32,762 nt of DNA from Allobrachymonas sp. (GTDB lineage Bacteria > Pseudomonadota > Gammaproteobacteria > Burkholderiales > Burkholderiaceae_C), in the NCBI GenBank assembly GCA_018054915.1, contig JAGPIR010000001.1, forward strand, positions 1-32,762, in the 5' to 3' direction. The translations under genes were made by a program, and so were the position numbers. Under the pieces are notes generated by a model. It saw nothing but the letters and a program-made list of their open reading frames with translations. It did not search any database and was not told the DNA's origin. Shown one piece after another: positions 31,759-32,762 of the stretch. Numbering within the stretch: the first letter of the stretch is position 1; every line of letters begins with the position of its first letter.

Positions 31759-32762
31759 ATGAATACTGAAATCGAACTGTGCCTGTGTGTTCTTCCCAAG
31801 CAGCAAGGAGCTTTGATCAAACAGATATCTGTGCTGTTTCCTGCGGCTTCTCGGCCCGAAGAACAGGAGTTATACGGCATTTATTACGATACGCCTGCAT
31901 TGGATTTGGCCAGGCATCGCATGGGGTTGCGCCTGCGTAAACAGGATGGATATTGGGTCCAAGCAGTCAAACTTGGACGGCCGGGAGAAGGTGCGCTCCA
32001 CACCCGGCTCGAATTCGAACATGCCACGAAAAACCAGGCGCTAGAACTGCATCGCATCAGCCACCCTTCCACCCGGGACTTCCTGACAAGCCCGAAAATT
32101 GCGCCACTATTGCAGCCCGTGTTTGCCACACGTATCCTCCGGACGCTCTGGCAGATTCCATACAAAAAAGACGGCCTGGTGGAGCTGGCCCTGGATATCG
32201 GGGTGGTGGAATGCCAAGGAAACTCCCTTGTGGTCAGTGAAATCGAATGTGAACTCAAGTCAGGACCGATCGAAGCGGTATTTGCTGTCGCGCAAACACT
32301 TGCAGAACATTTTGCACTGTTTCCTCAACTGCGCAGCAAGGCGGAGCGCGGGTACCGCCTCTTTACACGGACCGCTGCAACACCAGAGGAGGCACGCATC
32401 CCGGAATTGCACGCCAGCATGTCCCCCTGGCGGGCCCGGCAGACCGTGATGCTGGAATGTCTGCGGCACTTAGAGTACAACCTGATGGAAATCGGCCACG
32501 GGGATGACGTGGAATTTGTGCACCAAGCGCGAGTTGCCATCCGCCGCATGCGCTCGGCAGACAGAACGTTTTCACGTCTGCCAACCGACGCACACTGGGG
32601 CAGGATCATGAAGGATTTGCAGGCACTGGGCCGCATGCTTGGTCAGATTCGGGACTGCGACGTTCTGCTCCATGACTCACTGACAGTGGCCAAGCAATCC
32701 TTTCCCTCCGAAAAAAGGGCATGGTCTGTAATAAGGAGCAGATTATTGTCCCGGCGCGGACA
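31759..32762 (+). CDS. CYTH-CHAD domain protein, truncated by window edge
   Basis: The first 334 codons of a gene that runs off the window. Residues 1 to about 205 form a CYTH domain (RMGLRLRKQDGYWVQAVK, RLEFE, EIECELKSG, KAERGYRLF). From about 225 a CHAD domain begins, with HQARVAIRRMRSA and LGQIRDCDVLL, the conserved His/Arg helices that bind polyphosphate. CYTH-CHAD proteins of the YgiF type hydrolyse inorganic triphosphate. In the usual ExExK signature, E4 and E6 are present but the Lys is Cys8 (EIELCL), so catalysis may be altered. The ATG lacks a Shine-Dalgarno. Confidence 0.92.
   Translation, partial: MNTEIELCLCVLPKQQGALIKQISVLFPAASRPEEQELYGIYYDTPALDLARHRMGLRLRKQDGYWVQAVKLGRPGEGALHTRLEFEHATKNQALELHRISHPSTRDFLTSPKIAPLLQPVFATRILRTLWQIPYKKDGLVELALDIGVVECQGNSLVVSEIECELKSGPIEAVFAVAQTLAEHFALFPQLRSKAERGYRLFTRTAATPEEARIPELHASMSPWRARQTVMLECLRHLEYNLMEIGHGDDVEFVHQARVAIRRMRSADRTFSRLPTDAHWGRIMKDLQALGRMLGQIRDCDVLLHDSLTVAKQSFPSEKRAWSVIRSRLLSRRG

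Noticed and set aside
1..32762. Search for mobile elements, CRISPR arrays, tRNA genes, toxin-antitoxin or defence genes
   Set aside because: No transposase, integrase, regularly spaced repeat, tRNA-like cloverleaf or defence domain was seen; gene order is that of a conserved chromosomal core.

Overview
The window is a gene-dense, moderately GC-rich stretch of a Gram-negative chromosome. Gene content and order point to a betaproteobacterium, most likely of the order Burkholderiales: frr-uppS-cdsA-dxr-rseP order, yciB-bolA-parvulin, hemA-prfA, aceK. I cannot fix the family. No tRNA, rRNA, insertion sequence, phage gene, CRISPR array or recognisable defence system is visible. Almost everything is housekeeping, and the less explained material sits in short spacers and a few small genes.

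Region 1 (1-18130, minus strand) is one long, tightly packed cluster. In transcription order it reads rpsB, tsf, pyrH, frr, uppS, cdsA, dxr, rseP, bamA, skp, lpxD, fabZ, lpxA, lpxB, rnhB, a SpoU-type RNA methyltransferase, carA, an unknown 119-residue protein and a predicted lipoprotein. It combines translation (S2, EF-Ts, ribosome recycling), UMP formation, isoprenoid and lipid-carrier synthesis (Dxr, UppS), phospholipid precursor synthesis (CdsA), outer-membrane protein biogenesis (RseP, BamA, Skp) and lipid A synthesis (LpxD, FabZ, LpxA, LpxB). Many junctions overlap by 1-30 nt, as expected for translational coupling. Likely control points are a structured rpsB leader, a terminator-like hairpin between rpsB and tsf, a hairpin plus a TTGACA box between skp and lpxD, and a 200-nt leader before carA.

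Region 2 (18219-24656, mainly plus strand) holds the bifunctional NAD(P)HX repair enzyme, then yciB, bolA and a periplasmic parvulin-type isomerase, a small minus-strand membrane protein, and hemA-prfA. No prmC follows prfA. Instead prfA converges on, and overlaps, a HAD phosphatase gene.

Region 3 (24646-28523, minus strand) reads rlmB, aceK, a YchJ-like SEC-C protein and a HAD phosphatase. The last three are joined by 1-4 nt overlaps.

Region 4 (28702-32762) holds ligA (plus), a universal stress protein (minus), a 473-nt spacer rich in inverted repeats, and the 5' part of a CYTH-CHAD gene cut by the window edge.

Start signals fall into two groups. Many genes inside the long cluster have clear Shine-Dalgarno sequences. 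Several genes that begin plus-strand or divergent units (hemA, rlmB, yciB, ligA, prfA, aceK) have none, and hemA and rlmB have a -10 box so close to the ATG that leaderless transcripts are plausible.
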